Assembly (NCBI GenBank): GCA_002422315.1
Contig: DIUJ01000060.1
Location: 6,022 to 63,387, forward strand
Reading direction: 5' to 3'
Source of the DNA: Bacteroidetes bacterium UBA6161
GTDB lineage: Bacteria > Bacteroidota > Bacteroidia > NS11-12g > UBA955
Length of the DNA: 57,366 bases
The notes under the pieces were generated by a model. That model searched no databases. It was not told the DNA's origin and worked only from the letters and a program-made list of their open reading frames with translations. The position numbers and the translations under genes are program-made. Below are positions 40,558 through 49,449 of the stretch, in pieces (position 1 is the stretch's first letter; the number at the start of each line of letters is the position of its first letter).

Positions 40558-43044
40558 CTACAACCTTGCCACAAAGCGTAGATTAATTCTACGAGCAGTT
40601 AAGAAATTCGGGACACCATATACATTGTTTTGAATGTCTTTTACCCATAGATAAGAAACCACATTGTTTATTCCCAACATATTAAACACTTCAAGTCCTA
40701 CCCATGCAGACTTAAGGTATTTAGAAAGATTTTTTTCTGTATCGCCTTCTTTTAAAAGCATGTAATTAAATCCTGCGTCTACCCTTTGGTAGCTTGGAAT
40801 TCTATTGCCCTCTGCATAGCGAGCCTGTCCTGGTAAATAATATGGTAATGGAGCACCGAAAACCAGATTAAGATTGAATCTGAAATCTGGGAATTTTTCT
40901 AATTCATCTTGAAACATTAGAGAAGCACTTACTCTTCTGTCTGTTGGGCGTCTCAGATATGGGCTTTCGGTTTCTTGTCCCGCTGCATCTAAATACATGA
41001 TTTTTTCGTCTGTTTTTAAAAATGAAAGAGTAAACCAACTTTCTAGGCCTTTTACAAACTCTCCATTTATCCTAGCATCAACTCCAGCAGCATACCCTCT
41101 AGCGCTATTGTCGGCATAGTATCTTATGCGCATATTGTCTAAAATATAAGGAACTAAGTAATCTAAATTTTTGTAATAAGCTTCTGTAAAGAGCACAAAA
41201 GGCCTGTTCCATAGCTTAAGGAAATATTCACTACCTACAGTAAAGTGTATTGCTCTTTGTGCTTTTAAATTCTGATTAATTGAACCGTCAAAATCCCTCA
41301 TTTCCCTGTAAAAAGGAGGCTGATAATACATGCCAGAGGCTATTTTCAAAACATAATCTTTCTTTTTTAAGCTATCATGTTCCACTAGGTCATTATGTTT
41401 TTTGTTTGGCTCTATAGAATATTGAACTCTAGGACTTATTACATTTTGATTGTTTAGTGAGGTATAATGGCTTCTGGCTCCAATAATAATTTGTTCATTG
41501 AAGGCTTGCATTAAGGAATATTTCGCTTGTACAAAACTTTGAAGTCTATAATTGTATAAATTAATCTGAGAATTAATGTATTCGGTAACAAAAATAGAGT
41601 CTTGGGAAAATTTAAAAGGATTGATATTGTAGTCAGAAGAATCTTGGTATTTCCATTCCTTAAATCTGTCTTCTATAAAATCTCTTCGTCCACCTACACC
41701 CCATTGAATTTCAAATCTTTTTTTAATTGGTTTGTAAAATCCTTTATGGTCTAGGGTTAGAATATTATAGTATAAATTGTTTCTGGCGTGGTTTATAAAA
41801 AAGCCATTTCCCAAGGTAGCTACAGACTGTCCAAAATCATTTGAACCGAGGTTATTGTCCAAAATATCCAATCGATAGGCTCCGTAAACATCATATCGTT
41901 CAGATTCATTTGCAGAGATACCAGAAACTAAAAATTTAATTTTTAATTCTGAGTGGGGTTCATAAATATACGACAAGCCAGACATTGCAGAATTGTATTC
42001 CAAAATTTCATTTCCCGCCATAGCTACATCAAGCAAAAGGGCTTGTTGAACAGTACCAAAAGAGGTTCTCTGAGATACGGGAGTAAGCTGAAATTTATTT
42101 TGGGCTAGATTTACAAACCACTCTAATCTAGAGTATTCATTAAAGTTGTAAATCATCAGCGACTGGAAATCTACAAAAATAGGATTGTACTCTCCTTTAA
42201 CATCTAAAGTGTTCAATACGTAATTGTTTGCCCTATATCTTAGGCCTCCAATAAAGGAAAATCTTCTATTTTTAGAAACCGAACCTAGGTGCATTTCTGC
42301 GCCCATAAAACTTAATTGAGCTCCAATTTCTGTTTTTTTAGGAGTTTGGTATTCCACATCTAAAACCGAAGACAATTTGTCTCCATATTTACTTTCGAAA
42401 CCACCAGCAGAAAACTTTAAATTTTTAACCAAAACAGGATTTATAAAACTCAGGCCTTCTTGCTGTCCAGTTCTTACCAATTGTGGTCTGAAAATTTCAA
42501 AGTCATTTACATACACCAGGTTTTCATCGAAACTCCCTCCCCTAACATTGTATTGTGCGCTTAGCTCATTTCCGGAGGATACTCCAGGCATGGTTTTAAG
42601 CAAGGCTTCTATACCAGCCCCTAAAGTAGGCAATTGCTCAAAAGACCTAGGTTCTAAAACATGTGTAGATGAAACAGATCTTTCCTTTTGGCCTTTAACA
42701 TTTACTTCGGGTAAATTAAAAGAAGAATAAGGGAAAATTACTTTAATATCTTTTTTAAATCCAGTTGCAATGGGGTCTAATTGTACACTATGCTTTACAG
42801 ATAGAAAGGTAAATAAAAGAGTAATTGGCGTGTTTGCTGGTACGCTAAGATTAAAAGTACCTGAGGAAGAGGTAAAATCGCCTTTAAAAGTCCCGTTTAT
42901 AAAAATTTGAACATCCGGGATTGGTTTTTGTACCTCGTTGTCAGTAAGCACTACTCCTCTAACAATTGCAATATCTTGAGCCTTTACTTTTAAAAAAGAA
43001 AAAAGCATAAATAAAACAATAAAAAAATGGCCTAATATTTTCAA
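40558..43044 (-). CDS. TonB-dependent receptor with CarboxypepD_reg-like domain
   Basis: An 828-aa outer-membrane protein: signal peptide 1-22 (HFFIVLFMLFSFLKVKAQ), carboxypeptidase-regulatory-like domain (about 27-115), then a plug (about 130-230) with LPTLGAGIEALLKTMPGV, YNVRGGSFDENLVYVNDFEI and FSAGGFESKYGDKLSSVLDVEY. The barrel ends INLRFVARL. The plug is of the Oar-like kind with an unknown ligand. It is the last gene of the recF-DUF721-rpe run, 30 bp after rpe, so it may share their transcript. Confidence 0.9.
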   Translation of the reverse strand: MKILGHFFIVLFMLFSFLKVKAQDIAIVRGVVLTDNEVQKPIPDVQIFINGTFKGDFTSSSGTFNLSVPANTPITLLFTFLSVKHSVQLDPIATGFKKDIKVIFPYSSFNLPEVNVKGQKERSVSSTHVLEPRSFEQLPTLGAGIEALLKTMPGVSSGNELSAQYNVRGGSFDENLVYVNDFEIFRPQLVRTGQQEGLSFINPVLVKNLKFSAGGFESKYGDKLSSVLDVEYQTPKKTEIGAQLSFMGAEMHLGSVSKNRRFSFIGGLRYRANNYVLNTLDVKGEYNPIFVDFQSLMIYNFNEYSRLEWFVNLAQNKFQLTPVSQRTSFGTVQQALLLDVAMAGNEILEYNSAMSGLSYIYEPHSELKIKFLVSGISANESERYDVYGAYRLDILDNNLGSNDFGQSVATLGNGFFINHARNNLYYNILTLDHKGFYKPIKKRFEIQWGVGGRRDFIEDRFKEWKYQDSSDYNINPFKFSQDSIFVTEYINSQINLYNYRLQSFVQAKYSLMQAFNEQIIIGARSHYTSLNNQNVISPRVQYSIEPNKKHNDLVEHDSLKKKDYVLKIASGMYYQPPFYREMRDFDGSINQNLKAQRAIHFTVGSEYFLKLWNRPFVLFTEAYYKNLDYLVPYILDNMRIRYYADNSARGYAAGVDARINGEFVKGLESWFTLSFLKTDEKIMYLDAAGQETESPYLRRPTDRRVSASLMFQDELEKFPDFRFNLNLVFGAPLPYYLPGQARYAEGNRIPSYQRVDAGFNYMLLKEGDTEKNLSKYLKSAWVGLEVFNMLGINNVVSYLWVKDIQNNVYGVPNFLTARRINLRFVARL

Positions 43045-43074
43045 GTTAAAAGGATAAACGAAGAGGAAGAATAC

Positions 43075-43728
43075 TTATTGTAATTTTTTTAAGAGATCAA
43101 TGGTTTGAATAGGATTAGAACTTGCAAAAACAGTATTTCCTGCCACTAAAACATTTGCACCAGCGTGTACTAATTTAGAAGCATTATCGCGGGTTACTCC
43201 CCCATCTATTTCTATATACAAATTCGGGTTTTGTATTTCAGCCATTTCTTTTAGTTCCTTTATTTTAGAATAGGTATTTTCAATAAACTTTTGGCCGCCA
43301 AATCCTGGGTTTACACTCATAAGGCATACCAAATCGCACATGTACAAAATATCTTTAAGTGCAGCAACAGGGGTATGAGGATTAAGTGCCACCCCAGCTT
43401 TCATTCCACTTTCTTTGATTGCCCCAATGGTTCTGTGCAAGTGGGTACAGGCCTCTAGGTGAACTGTTAATATATCTGCACCATTTGCTGCAAATTCTGT
43501 GATATATTTTTCTGGTTCAACTATCATTAAGTGCACATCCAATGGTTTTTGGGCCACTTTTTTTAGTGCTTTTAAAACAGGAAAGCCAAAGGAAATATTT
43601 GGAACAAACCTCCCATCCATTACATCTACATGGAACCAATCTGCATTGCTTTGGTTTACCATATCAAAATCAGAATTTAAGTTGCCAAAATCGGCGGATA
43701 GAATAGAAGGTGCTATTAAATGGTTCAT
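43075..43728 (-). CDS. rpe: ribulose-phosphate 3-epimerase
   Basis: Interconverts ribulose 5-phosphate and xylulose 5-phosphate in the pentose phosphate pathway. The 217-aa TIM barrel is complete: IAPSILSADFGNL at the N-terminus, the metal site in HVDVMDGRFVPNISFG, DVHLMIVEPEKY, VCLMSVNPGFGGQKF and EIDGGVTRDNASKLVHAGANVLVAGNTVF. It lies in a tight minus-strand group behind recF and DUF721. Confidence 0.97.
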   Translation of the reverse strand: MNHLIAPSILSADFGNLNSDFDMVNQSNADWFHVDVMDGRFVPNISFGFPVLKALKKVAQKPLDVHLMIVEPEKYITEFAANGADILTVHLEACTHLHRTIGAIKESGMKAGVALNPHTPVAALKDILYMCDLVCLMSVNPGFGGQKFIENTYSKIKELKEMAEIQNPNLYIEIDGGVTRDNASKLVHAGANVLVAGNTVFASSNPIQTIDLLKKLQ

Positions 43729-43748
43729 GGTTTATCTATTGTCTAGGT

Positions 43749-44048
43749 TTAATTGATTACTATATCTTGAAGAATTTGTTTTTTAAAAAATTGATTAATG
43801 GAAAGTAATAAGGTTGACTTATTGTAGTTTAGTTCTTGTTTTATTGTGGAATTACTCACCTTTACATACAATACCTTGTTTCGTATATACAAGTCTGTAG
43901 TATATTTACTAATAGTAGCCCCTGTAATCTCCGCCCAATTCTTGCGAACCATACTTAGGGTTACCCTGTCCGATAAGTGGTATTTTTGGAACATTTTATC
44001 AATGGCATCTGCTATAGAAAGTTGTCCTGTTTTTAACCTATCCATCAT
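43749..44048 (-). CDS. DUF721 (DciA-like) protein
   Basis: A 99-aa protein with the DUF721 pattern: LSIADAIDKMFQKYHLSDRV, then VRKNWAEITGATISKYTTDLYIRNKVLYVKVSNSTIKQELNYNKSTLL (blocks such as NWAEITGATI and LYVKVSNSTIKQEL). The family includes DciA, a helicase-loading factor in bacteria lacking DnaC/DnaI. It lies between recF (14-bp gap) and rpe, the usual place near recF. A replication role is inferred from family and context. Confidence 0.85.
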   Translation of the reverse strand: MMDRLKTGQLSIADAIDKMFQKYHLSDRVTLSMVRKNWAEITGATISKYTTDLYIRNKVLYVKVSNSTIKQELNYNKSTLLLSINQFFKKQILQDIVIN

Positions 44049-44062
44049 GTTGTTTTATGTGC

Positions 44063-45139
44063 TTACAAATCTATGAAAAAAGTATGGTCTTGTAAGTTTT
44101 TTAAATTTGTTTCTACTCTTTCTTTATGTGTATCGGTCACAAAAACTTGTTCTATTTTCAGTTCGGAAATAATTTGCATAAGAATTTCTGCCCTTTGGCC
44201 ATCAATTTTTTCATAAATATCGTCTAACAAAAGTATTGGAATTTGGCTTGTCTTATTTCTTGTCCATACAAATAATGCTAGTTTTATAGCAATTACAAAA
44301 GATTTTATTTGACCTTGAGAAGCAAATTTTTTCAGAGGAAAGCCATTCAATTCAAAAATCAAATCATCCGCATGTATTCCTTTTAGAGTTCGCTCCAATA
44401 TTAAATCTTTTTCTATGTTCTGGAATAATAGCTCCTGCATATTTTTATCATTCAAGTGAGAAGCATAATTTATAGAAGCAATTTCATTTTCTTGTGTAAG
44501 TCGCGAATAAAAATAGGCAAAATCCTTGTTTAACTCCTCTATAAATTGTTTTCTGTACGTATATATAGGAGATGCTGTATGAACTAAAATATTAGAATAG
44601 GGTTCTAGCAGGATTAAGTCTACAAAATTATTTTTTGCGAATTGTTTCAATTGGCTGTTTCTACTTTCAAGTGCTTTTTTGTATTTTTCTAAATGAGATA
44701 AGTAATCTGGATACACTTTACTAAGAGCAAGGTCTACAAACTTTCTTCTCTCATCGCTATGATCCAAAACCAAAGAAATATCCGATGGGGTTATAAAAAC
44801 TAGATGAATGGTTCCTAAATGTTCAGAAAGTTTTTTTACAGGAGATTCATTTACAACAAAATTTTTTCTTTTTCCTTTTTCCAATCTGCATAAAACTTCC
44901 ATTTCTTGCTTGCCAACCACCCAAGTTTTGATTGAAAAACCTATTTCATTGGTTAAAATCAGGTGTTGATCTGTGGTTCCAAAATAACTTCTGCAATTAG
45001 AAATGAACCAAATTGCATCTAAAATATTAGTCTTTCCAACACCGTTAAGTCCTGTAATACAAACCCATCCCTTGTTAAGTTCATACTCTTTAGCAGCATG
45101 ATTTTTAAAATTTATTATCTTTAATTTGCGTAGCCACAT
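44063..45139 (-). CDS. recF: DNA replication/repair protein RecF
   Basis: An SMC-like ATPase that helps load RecA at single-strand gaps. The 358-aa protein has Walker A GLNGVGKTNILDAIWF (about residues 30-45), the signature KKFASQGQIKSFVIAIKLA (about 272-290) and Walker B IPILLLDDIYEKID (about 302-315). An N-terminal WLRKLKIINFKNH start is typical. It is divergent from pdhA; its start is 58 bp from the pdhA start used here. Confidence 0.96.
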   Translation of the reverse strand: MWLRKLKIINFKNHAAKEYELNKGWVCITGLNGVGKTNILDAIWFISNCRSYFGTTDQHLILTNEIGFSIKTWVVGKQEMEVLCRLEKGKRKNFVVNESPVKKLSEHLGTIHLVFITPSDISLVLDHSDERRKFVDLALSKVYPDYLSHLEKYKKALESRNSQLKQFAKNNFVDLILLEPYSNILVHTASPIYTYRKQFIEELNKDFAYFYSRLTQENEIASINYASHLNDKNMQELLFQNIEKDLILERTLKGIHADDLIFELNGFPLKKFASQGQIKSFVIAIKLALFVWTRNKTSQIPILLLDDIYEKIDGQRAEILMQIISELKIEQVFVTDTHKERVETNLKNLQDHTFFIDL

Positions 45140-45147
45140 CGTATTGG

Positions 45148-45178
45148 TTTGTCATTATATGAAAAAGGTATATTTTTG
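45148..45178 (+). promoter_or_regulatory. promoter of pdhA
   Basis: TTTG at 45148-45151 and TATTTTTG at 45171-45178 approximate the -33/-7 consensus, about 20 bp before the start at 45198. Confidence 0.45.
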
Positions 45179-45197
45179 CCACACTCAAAAACAAGTT

Positions 45198-46199
45198 ATG
45201 GGTAAAGCAGCAAAAATAACATATGACAAGCAAACATACCTCAATTGGTATGAATTAATGCTACTAATTCGCAGATTTGAAGAAAAATGCGCACAAATGT
45301 ATAGCCAACAAAAAATCAGAGGTTTTTTGCATTTGTATAATGGACAGGAAGCAATTATGGCAGGTACGATGAGTGCTATAGGGCCAAACGACCCTTTGAT
45401 AACCGCATACAGAGACCATGGTCATGCCTTAGCAGTGGGAATTGAACCTAGGGCTGTAATGGCAGAAATGTATGGAAAAAGTACGGGATGTACTAAAGGC
45501 AAAGGTGGTTCTATGCATTTGTTTTCAAAAGAACATCGTTTTTATGGTGGCCACGGTATAGTTGGTGCTCAAATTCCTTTGGGTGCTGGTATAGCATTGG
45601 CAGAACAATACAAAAAAACCGGGAATGTATGCTTAACCTACATGGGAGATGGAGCGGTAAGACAAGGAGCACTTCACGAAGCTTTTAATATGGCTATGCT
45701 TTGGAAGCTTCCTGTTATATTCATTGTAGAAAACAACGAATATGCCATGGGAACTTCGGTGCTAAGGACTACTAACATGCCTGAAATTTACAAAATGGGA
45801 TTAGGATACGATATGCCTTCTTTCCAAGTAGATGGAATGAAATGTGAAACTGTTCACGAAGCTATAAAAAGTGCCGCAGAGAGAGCTAGAAATGGCGAAG
45901 GTCCTACTTTCTTAGAAATTAAAACGTACCGTTATAGAGGTCATTCTATGTCAGACCCAGCGAACTACAGAACCAAAGAAGAACTAGAAAAATACAAACA
46001 AATAGACCCTCTAGAAACTACTAAGAAAACTATTTTAGATAATAAATTTGCAGACCAAGCTTATTTTGATGCACTAGAAGAAAAAATAGAGGCCATAGTA
46101 GAAGAATCGGTAGAATTTGCTGAAAACAGTCCATATCCAGACCCAAGTGAATTATATACAGATGTTTACGATGGAGAATATCCATTTATAATGGATTAA
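45198..46199 (+). CDS. pdhA: pyruvate dehydrogenase E1 component, alpha subunit
   Basis: A thiamine-diphosphate enzyme that decarboxylates pyruvate for acetyl-CoA synthesis, acting with an E1-beta not in this window. The 333-aa protein starts at 45198 (MGKAAKITYDKQTYLNWYELM); the earlier ATG at 45126 overlaps the divergent recF and is implausible. Family marks: YNGQEAIMAG, the ThDP motif YMGDGAVRQGALHEAFNMA (GDG-x-N-type), EIKTYRYRGHSMSDPANYRTKEEL with the regulatory-loop His/Ser. The length fits E1-alpha of the two-subunit type. Confidence 0.95.
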   Translation: MGKAAKITYDKQTYLNWYELMLLIRRFEEKCAQMYSQQKIRGFLHLYNGQEAIMAGTMSAIGPNDPLITAYRDHGHALAVGIEPRAVMAEMYGKSTGCTKGKGGSMHLFSKEHRFYGGHGIVGAQIPLGAGIALAEQYKKTGNVCLTYMGDGAVRQGALHEAFNMAMLWKLPVIFIVENNEYAMGTSVLRTTNMPEIYKMGLGYDMPSFQVDGMKCETVHEAIKSAAERARNGEGPTFLEIKTYRYRGHSMSDPANYRTKEELEKYKQIDPLETTKKTILDNKFADQAYFDALEEKIEAIVEESVEFAENSPYPDPSELYTDVYDGEYPFIMD

Positions 46200-46219
46200 C
46201 TTTTTTATTAATTTTTTAT

Positions 46220-46227
46220 TACATTTG
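46220..46227 (+). promoter_or_regulatory. -7 box before the TPR gene
   Basis: TACATTTG is a textbook TAnnTTTG box, 28 bp before the ATG at 46255. Confidence 0.55.
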
Positions 46228-46254
46228 CCAACCTTAAATTTATAAAACCCTTTT

Positions 46255-46935
46255 ATGGAAGAAAACCAAAACATAGAGCCTGCATTTTACGAAAAAATGG
46301 TAGCTTTTACAGAAAAAAATAAAAAAGGAATTCTTATTGCAGTAGCAGTTTTGTTGCTTGTAAGCATTGCAATTCCTGTTTATAACAACTATTTTCTTAA
46401 ACCAAAAGCAGAAAAAGGTTTAGATGAACTAATTCAAGTTCAAGATTATTTCAAAATGGACTCCTTTTCTCTTGTTGTAAAAGGTGGTGCTGGTTTTAAG
46501 AGTGCGGTGCAAATTAGCGATGAATATAGTGGAACCCACGCTGGTAATCTAGCTTCTTACTATGCAGGTGTATCTTTTTTAAGAATTGGAGAGTACGACA
46601 ACGCTATAAAATACCTTAAAAAATTCGAATCTAACGACGACAGAATACTAGGGGGAATGGCATTAGCAATGATTGGAGATGCAAATGTGGAGAAAGGAGA
46701 ATTAAAAGAAGGACTTAAGTTTTACGAAAAAGCAATTGACTATAATATTAATGAATTAACTTCACCTATCTATTCTAGAAAATACGCTCAAATTTGTGTT
46801 GAATTGAAAGAATACGACAAAGGTATAAAGCTACTAGACAGAGTTTTAGAAAAAACTAAGGATGAATTTACTAAAACTGAAATGTTAAAATACAAAGGCT
46901 TACTTACCAGTTTAAAAGGAGAATTTAACTCATAA
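46255..46935 (+). CDS. membrane-anchored TPR protein (YfgM-like)
   Basis: A 226-aa protein: short cytoplasmic N-terminus, one membrane helix (about residues 25-44, GILIAVAVLLLVSIAIPVY), then an extracytoplasmic helical domain with TPR-like units (HAGNLASYYAGVSFLRIGEYDNAIKYL about 98-124; ALAMIGDANVEKGELKEGLKFYEKAI about 137-162; YAQICVELKEYDKGIKLLDRVL about 178-199). This resembles YfgM/Sec-ancillary TPR proteins, but the partner is unknown. It is 1 bp ahead of ribH, so they are translationally linked. Confidence 0.75.
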   Translation: MEENQNIEPAFYEKMVAFTEKNKKGILIAVAVLLLVSIAIPVYNNYFLKPKAEKGLDELIQVQDYFKMDSFSLVVKGGAGFKSAVQISDEYSGTHAGNLASYYAGVSFLRIGEYDNAIKYLKKFESNDDRILGGMALAMIGDANVEKGELKEGLKFYEKAIDYNINELTSPIYSRKYAQICVELKEYDKGIKLLDRVLEKTKDEFTKTEMLKYKGLLTSLKGEFNS

Positions 46936-46936
46936 A

Positions 46937-47401
46937 ATGGCTACAAGTAATCAAAACTTATCTACTTATAACGATTTACCCAATGCCGGAACTAACCGTT
47001 TCGGCATTGTTGTATCTGAATGGAATTCCTTTATCACAGACAAACTATTAGAAGGGGCTGTACAAACTCTCAAAGAATCAGGTGCTGAGGATAAGCAAAT
47101 ACTTATACACTATGTACCAGGATCATTCGAGCTTCCATTAGCTGCGCAGAAATTATTTGAACAAGGAATAGACGCTGTGCTATGCTTGGGTTGTGTAATT
47201 CAAGGAGAAACGCCACACTTTGACTTCGTATGTGAAGCTACCGCAAATGGAATTATGCAAACGGGTTTAAAATACAACAAACCTTGTATTTTTGGAGTAA
47301 TTACTACCCTTAATAATGAGCAAGCAGAAGCAAGGGCCGGAGGGAAACATGGCAACAAAGGCATAGAAGCGGCGGTAACTGCTCTTAAAATGCTGAAATA
47401 A
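46937..47401 (+). CDS. ribH: 6,7-dimethyl-8-ribityllumazine synthase
   Basis: Condenses 5-amino-6-ribitylaminouracil with dihydroxybutanone phosphate, the penultimate step of riboflavin synthesis. The 154-aa protein is normal in length. Key blocks: FGIVVSEWNSFITDKLLEGA, VPGSFELPLAAQKL, CLGCVIQGETPHFDFVC with the catalytic His, and the GVITTLNNEQAEARAGGKHGNKG phosphate-binding segment. It begins 1 bp after the TPR gene. Confidence 0.97.
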   Translation: MATSNQNLSTYNDLPNAGTNRFGIVVSEWNSFITDKLLEGAVQTLKESGAEDKQILIHYVPGSFELPLAAQKLFEQGIDAVLCLGCVIQGETPHFDFVCEATANGIMQTGLKYNKPCIFGVITTLNNEQAEARAGGKHGNKGIEAAVTALKMLK

Positions 47402-47470
47402 TCTTTAAAACATTAATTTTTTCCTCTCTTAAGTACTTGCAGTTTGCTTTTTTTATCCTAAATTGCGCTT

Positions 47471-48745
47471 ATGAATAAACTGATTGTTTCATTACTTTTT
47501 ACATTTTCATTATCCTTCGCATCTTATTCGCAAGAATCCATTTCTCACCCAGATACATCGTCACGCATTGTGTCTATCTCTAAATACGAAAACTCGTGGG
47601 CCATACGCAGTTCTAAAGATACCATTTCTTACTATTCCAATGTGTTTGATTTGGGTAATAATCTAAACCAATACACTTGGCAAATCCCAATAAACAAAAA
47701 AGAATTTTCTAATCATATTTGGCTCGATAAAGACAATGTTTATACTGCAAATAAGAAGAATGTAGAAATTTTCAAAAACTCAAATGGTGAAAAAACAACA
47801 ACTCTAGCTTTTGCAAATGTTGTAAGTAAACCTGAATTAAAGAATAACTTATACTATTTTACCGCTATAATTAAAGGAAGATACACTCTTGTGTGTTATA
47901 ATCCCAAAAAGAAAAAAGCAGTTTGGAATTTTCCAGTTATGGAAGGCACTAATTCCTTGATTTTTACGGAAGAATTTATAATCACCAAAGATTCTACGAA
48001 TTTCCCTATTGCACTAAAATATGTAAATGGCAAAATTGCTTTTCCAAGGATATTAGAAAAAGGTAACAACCCGTATACAGTTTGGCACGAAATGTTTACT
48101 GCACATGGAAACGACCCATACGACGAATTGTTTGAAGCGAATGGCAAATTATATGCAATAAACTACTACAATGGTTTCTTGGCAGAATACGACAAAGAAG
48201 AATACCCTATACCCAATGTCCGATTAGACTTAAACGCATTTACCCAAAGAAATGAATTCAAACTAAATACTACCACTATGGGTTTGGTATTATTTAATAA
48301 CCAAGGATTCCAATATTTAAGGTATACAGAATTAGACTCCCTTAGAAAAATGGCCAAAACTGATGCCTTTGGTATAAGAATTCTAATGGTGCCTTTTAGC
48401 AAATCACAATACTTTAAAATAAAATCAACTACCATAATGGGCAATTTTTCAGACTTTGCAAGCGCCCAAGTTTTAGACATTTTAGATAATAAAATCTTAT
48501 TGTTTGAAAACAATGGACAGGTAATAGGAGTAAACCCTATAAATGGTAGAACGTATAACTTTCAGAATATTTATGAATCCCCATCCAAATATAGTATTGT
48601 AAACAGCAACATGGTATACTATGGATTCAATGAAAGAAATCTATTGAAAGTTAAACTAGAGAGAATTTTGACAGAGGAGGAAAAAGAACAATTGCTTCCT
48701 CCTGTAGAATACAGAGAAATGTTTCAACAGAAAGGAACCAATTAA
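47471..48745 (+). CDS. exported hypothetical protein, probably beta-propeller
   Basis: A 424-aa protein with a signal peptide (MNKLIVSLLFTFSLSFASYSQ). The mature part has repeated short beta stretches with WAIRSSKDTISYYS, LDKDNVYTANKKNVEIF, KNNLYYFTAIIKGRYTLVCYN and NNGQVIGVNPINGRTYNFQNIY, which look like propeller blades. The match is structural impression only. TTTG near 47443 and TAAATTG near 47459 may be its promoter. It ends at a terminator. No function is assigned. Confidence 0.6.
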   Translation: MNKLIVSLLFTFSLSFASYSQESISHPDTSSRIVSISKYENSWAIRSSKDTISYYSNVFDLGNNLNQYTWQIPINKKEFSNHIWLDKDNVYTANKKNVEIFKNSNGEKTTTLAFANVVSKPELKNNLYYFTAIIKGRYTLVCYNPKKKKAVWNFPVMEGTNSLIFTEEFIITKDSTNFPIALKYVNGKIAFPRILEKGNNPYTVWHEMFTAHGNDPYDELFEANGKLYAINYYNGFLAEYDKEEYPIPNVRLDLNAFTQRNEFKLNTTTMGLVLFNNQGFQYLRYTELDSLRKMAKTDAFGIRILMVPFSKSQYFKIKSTTIMGNFSDFASAQVLDILDNKILLFENNGQVIGVNPINGRTYNFQNIYESPSKYSIVNSNMVYYGFNERNLLKVKLERILTEEEKEQLLPPVEYREMFQQKGTN

Positions 48746-48772
48746 GACCAATTCCACTTTTTAAAATTGGTC
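48746..48772. terminator. terminator after the 47471 gene
   Basis: GACCAATT pairs with AATTGGTC around an 11-nt loop, followed by TTTAT; it lies between convergent genes. Confidence 0.75.
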
Positions 48773-48798
48773 TTTATACAAACACCTATCTAATATTT

Positions 48799-49431
48799 TT
48801 AAAACAAACCATTAAGGTGAGACTCAATTTTAGAAATAACCTGAGCTGTATGTTCTGGGTTATTTATAAAATCTAGATCATCTATATCTAAAACAATCAT
48901 ATTGTTAGTTTTAGAATAATTAGTAGCCCAAGCTTCATAACGCTCATTTAGTCTTTTCAGATAGTCCAATCTTATGGAATCCTCATATTCTCTGCCTCTT
49001 TGTTGAATTTGTTTTACCAAAGTAGGAATAGAAGCACGGAGATAAATCAGCAAATCTGGAGGGGCAATCATGCTGTTCAAAGAATTAAAAAGAGCAGAAT
49101 AGGTTTCAAAATCTCTGGTGCTCATTAATCCCATTGCGTGCAAATTGGGAGCAAAAATATGGGCATCTTCGTAAATAGTTCTATCTTGAATTACTGTTTG
49201 AGTATTCGCTCTAATTCGTTTTATGTTATTAAATCTGGTATTTAGGAAATAAACCTGAAGATTAAAACTCCAACGTTGCATATCTTCATAAAAATCTGAG
49301 ATATACGGGTTGTCTTGTAGATCTTCTAATTGAATTTCCCAACCATAGTGTTTTGCTAAAATTTGTGTAAGGGTTGTTTTTCCTGAACCTATATTGCCAG
49401 CTATAGCTACGTGCATGGATGTATTCTTCAT
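48799..49431 (-). CDS. deoxynucleoside kinase
   Basis: Phosphorylates deoxynucleosides in a salvage route. The 210-aa protein has the P-loop GNIGSGKTTL (about residues 12-21), the DRT motif in QDRTIYEDAHIFA (about 82-94), ERS-like and LID-like elements in LRASIPTLVKQIQQRGREYE (about 131-150), and a C-terminal IVLDIDDLDF. It fits the dCK/dGK (dNK) family; the preferred base cannot be told. It is 18 bp after trpS on the same strand. Confidence 0.9.
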   Translation of the reverse strand: MKNTSMHVAIAGNIGSGKTTLTQILAKHYGWEIQLEDLQDNPYISDFYEDMQRWSFNLQVYFLNTRFNNIKRIRANTQTVIQDRTIYEDAHIFAPNLHAMGLMSTRDFETYSALFNSLNSMIAPPDLLIYLRASIPTLVKQIQQRGREYEDSIRLDYLKRLNERYEAWATNYSKTNNMIVLDIDDLDFINNPEHTAQVISKIESHLNGLF

Positions 49432-49449
49432 GTGTAATAATTAAGTGTG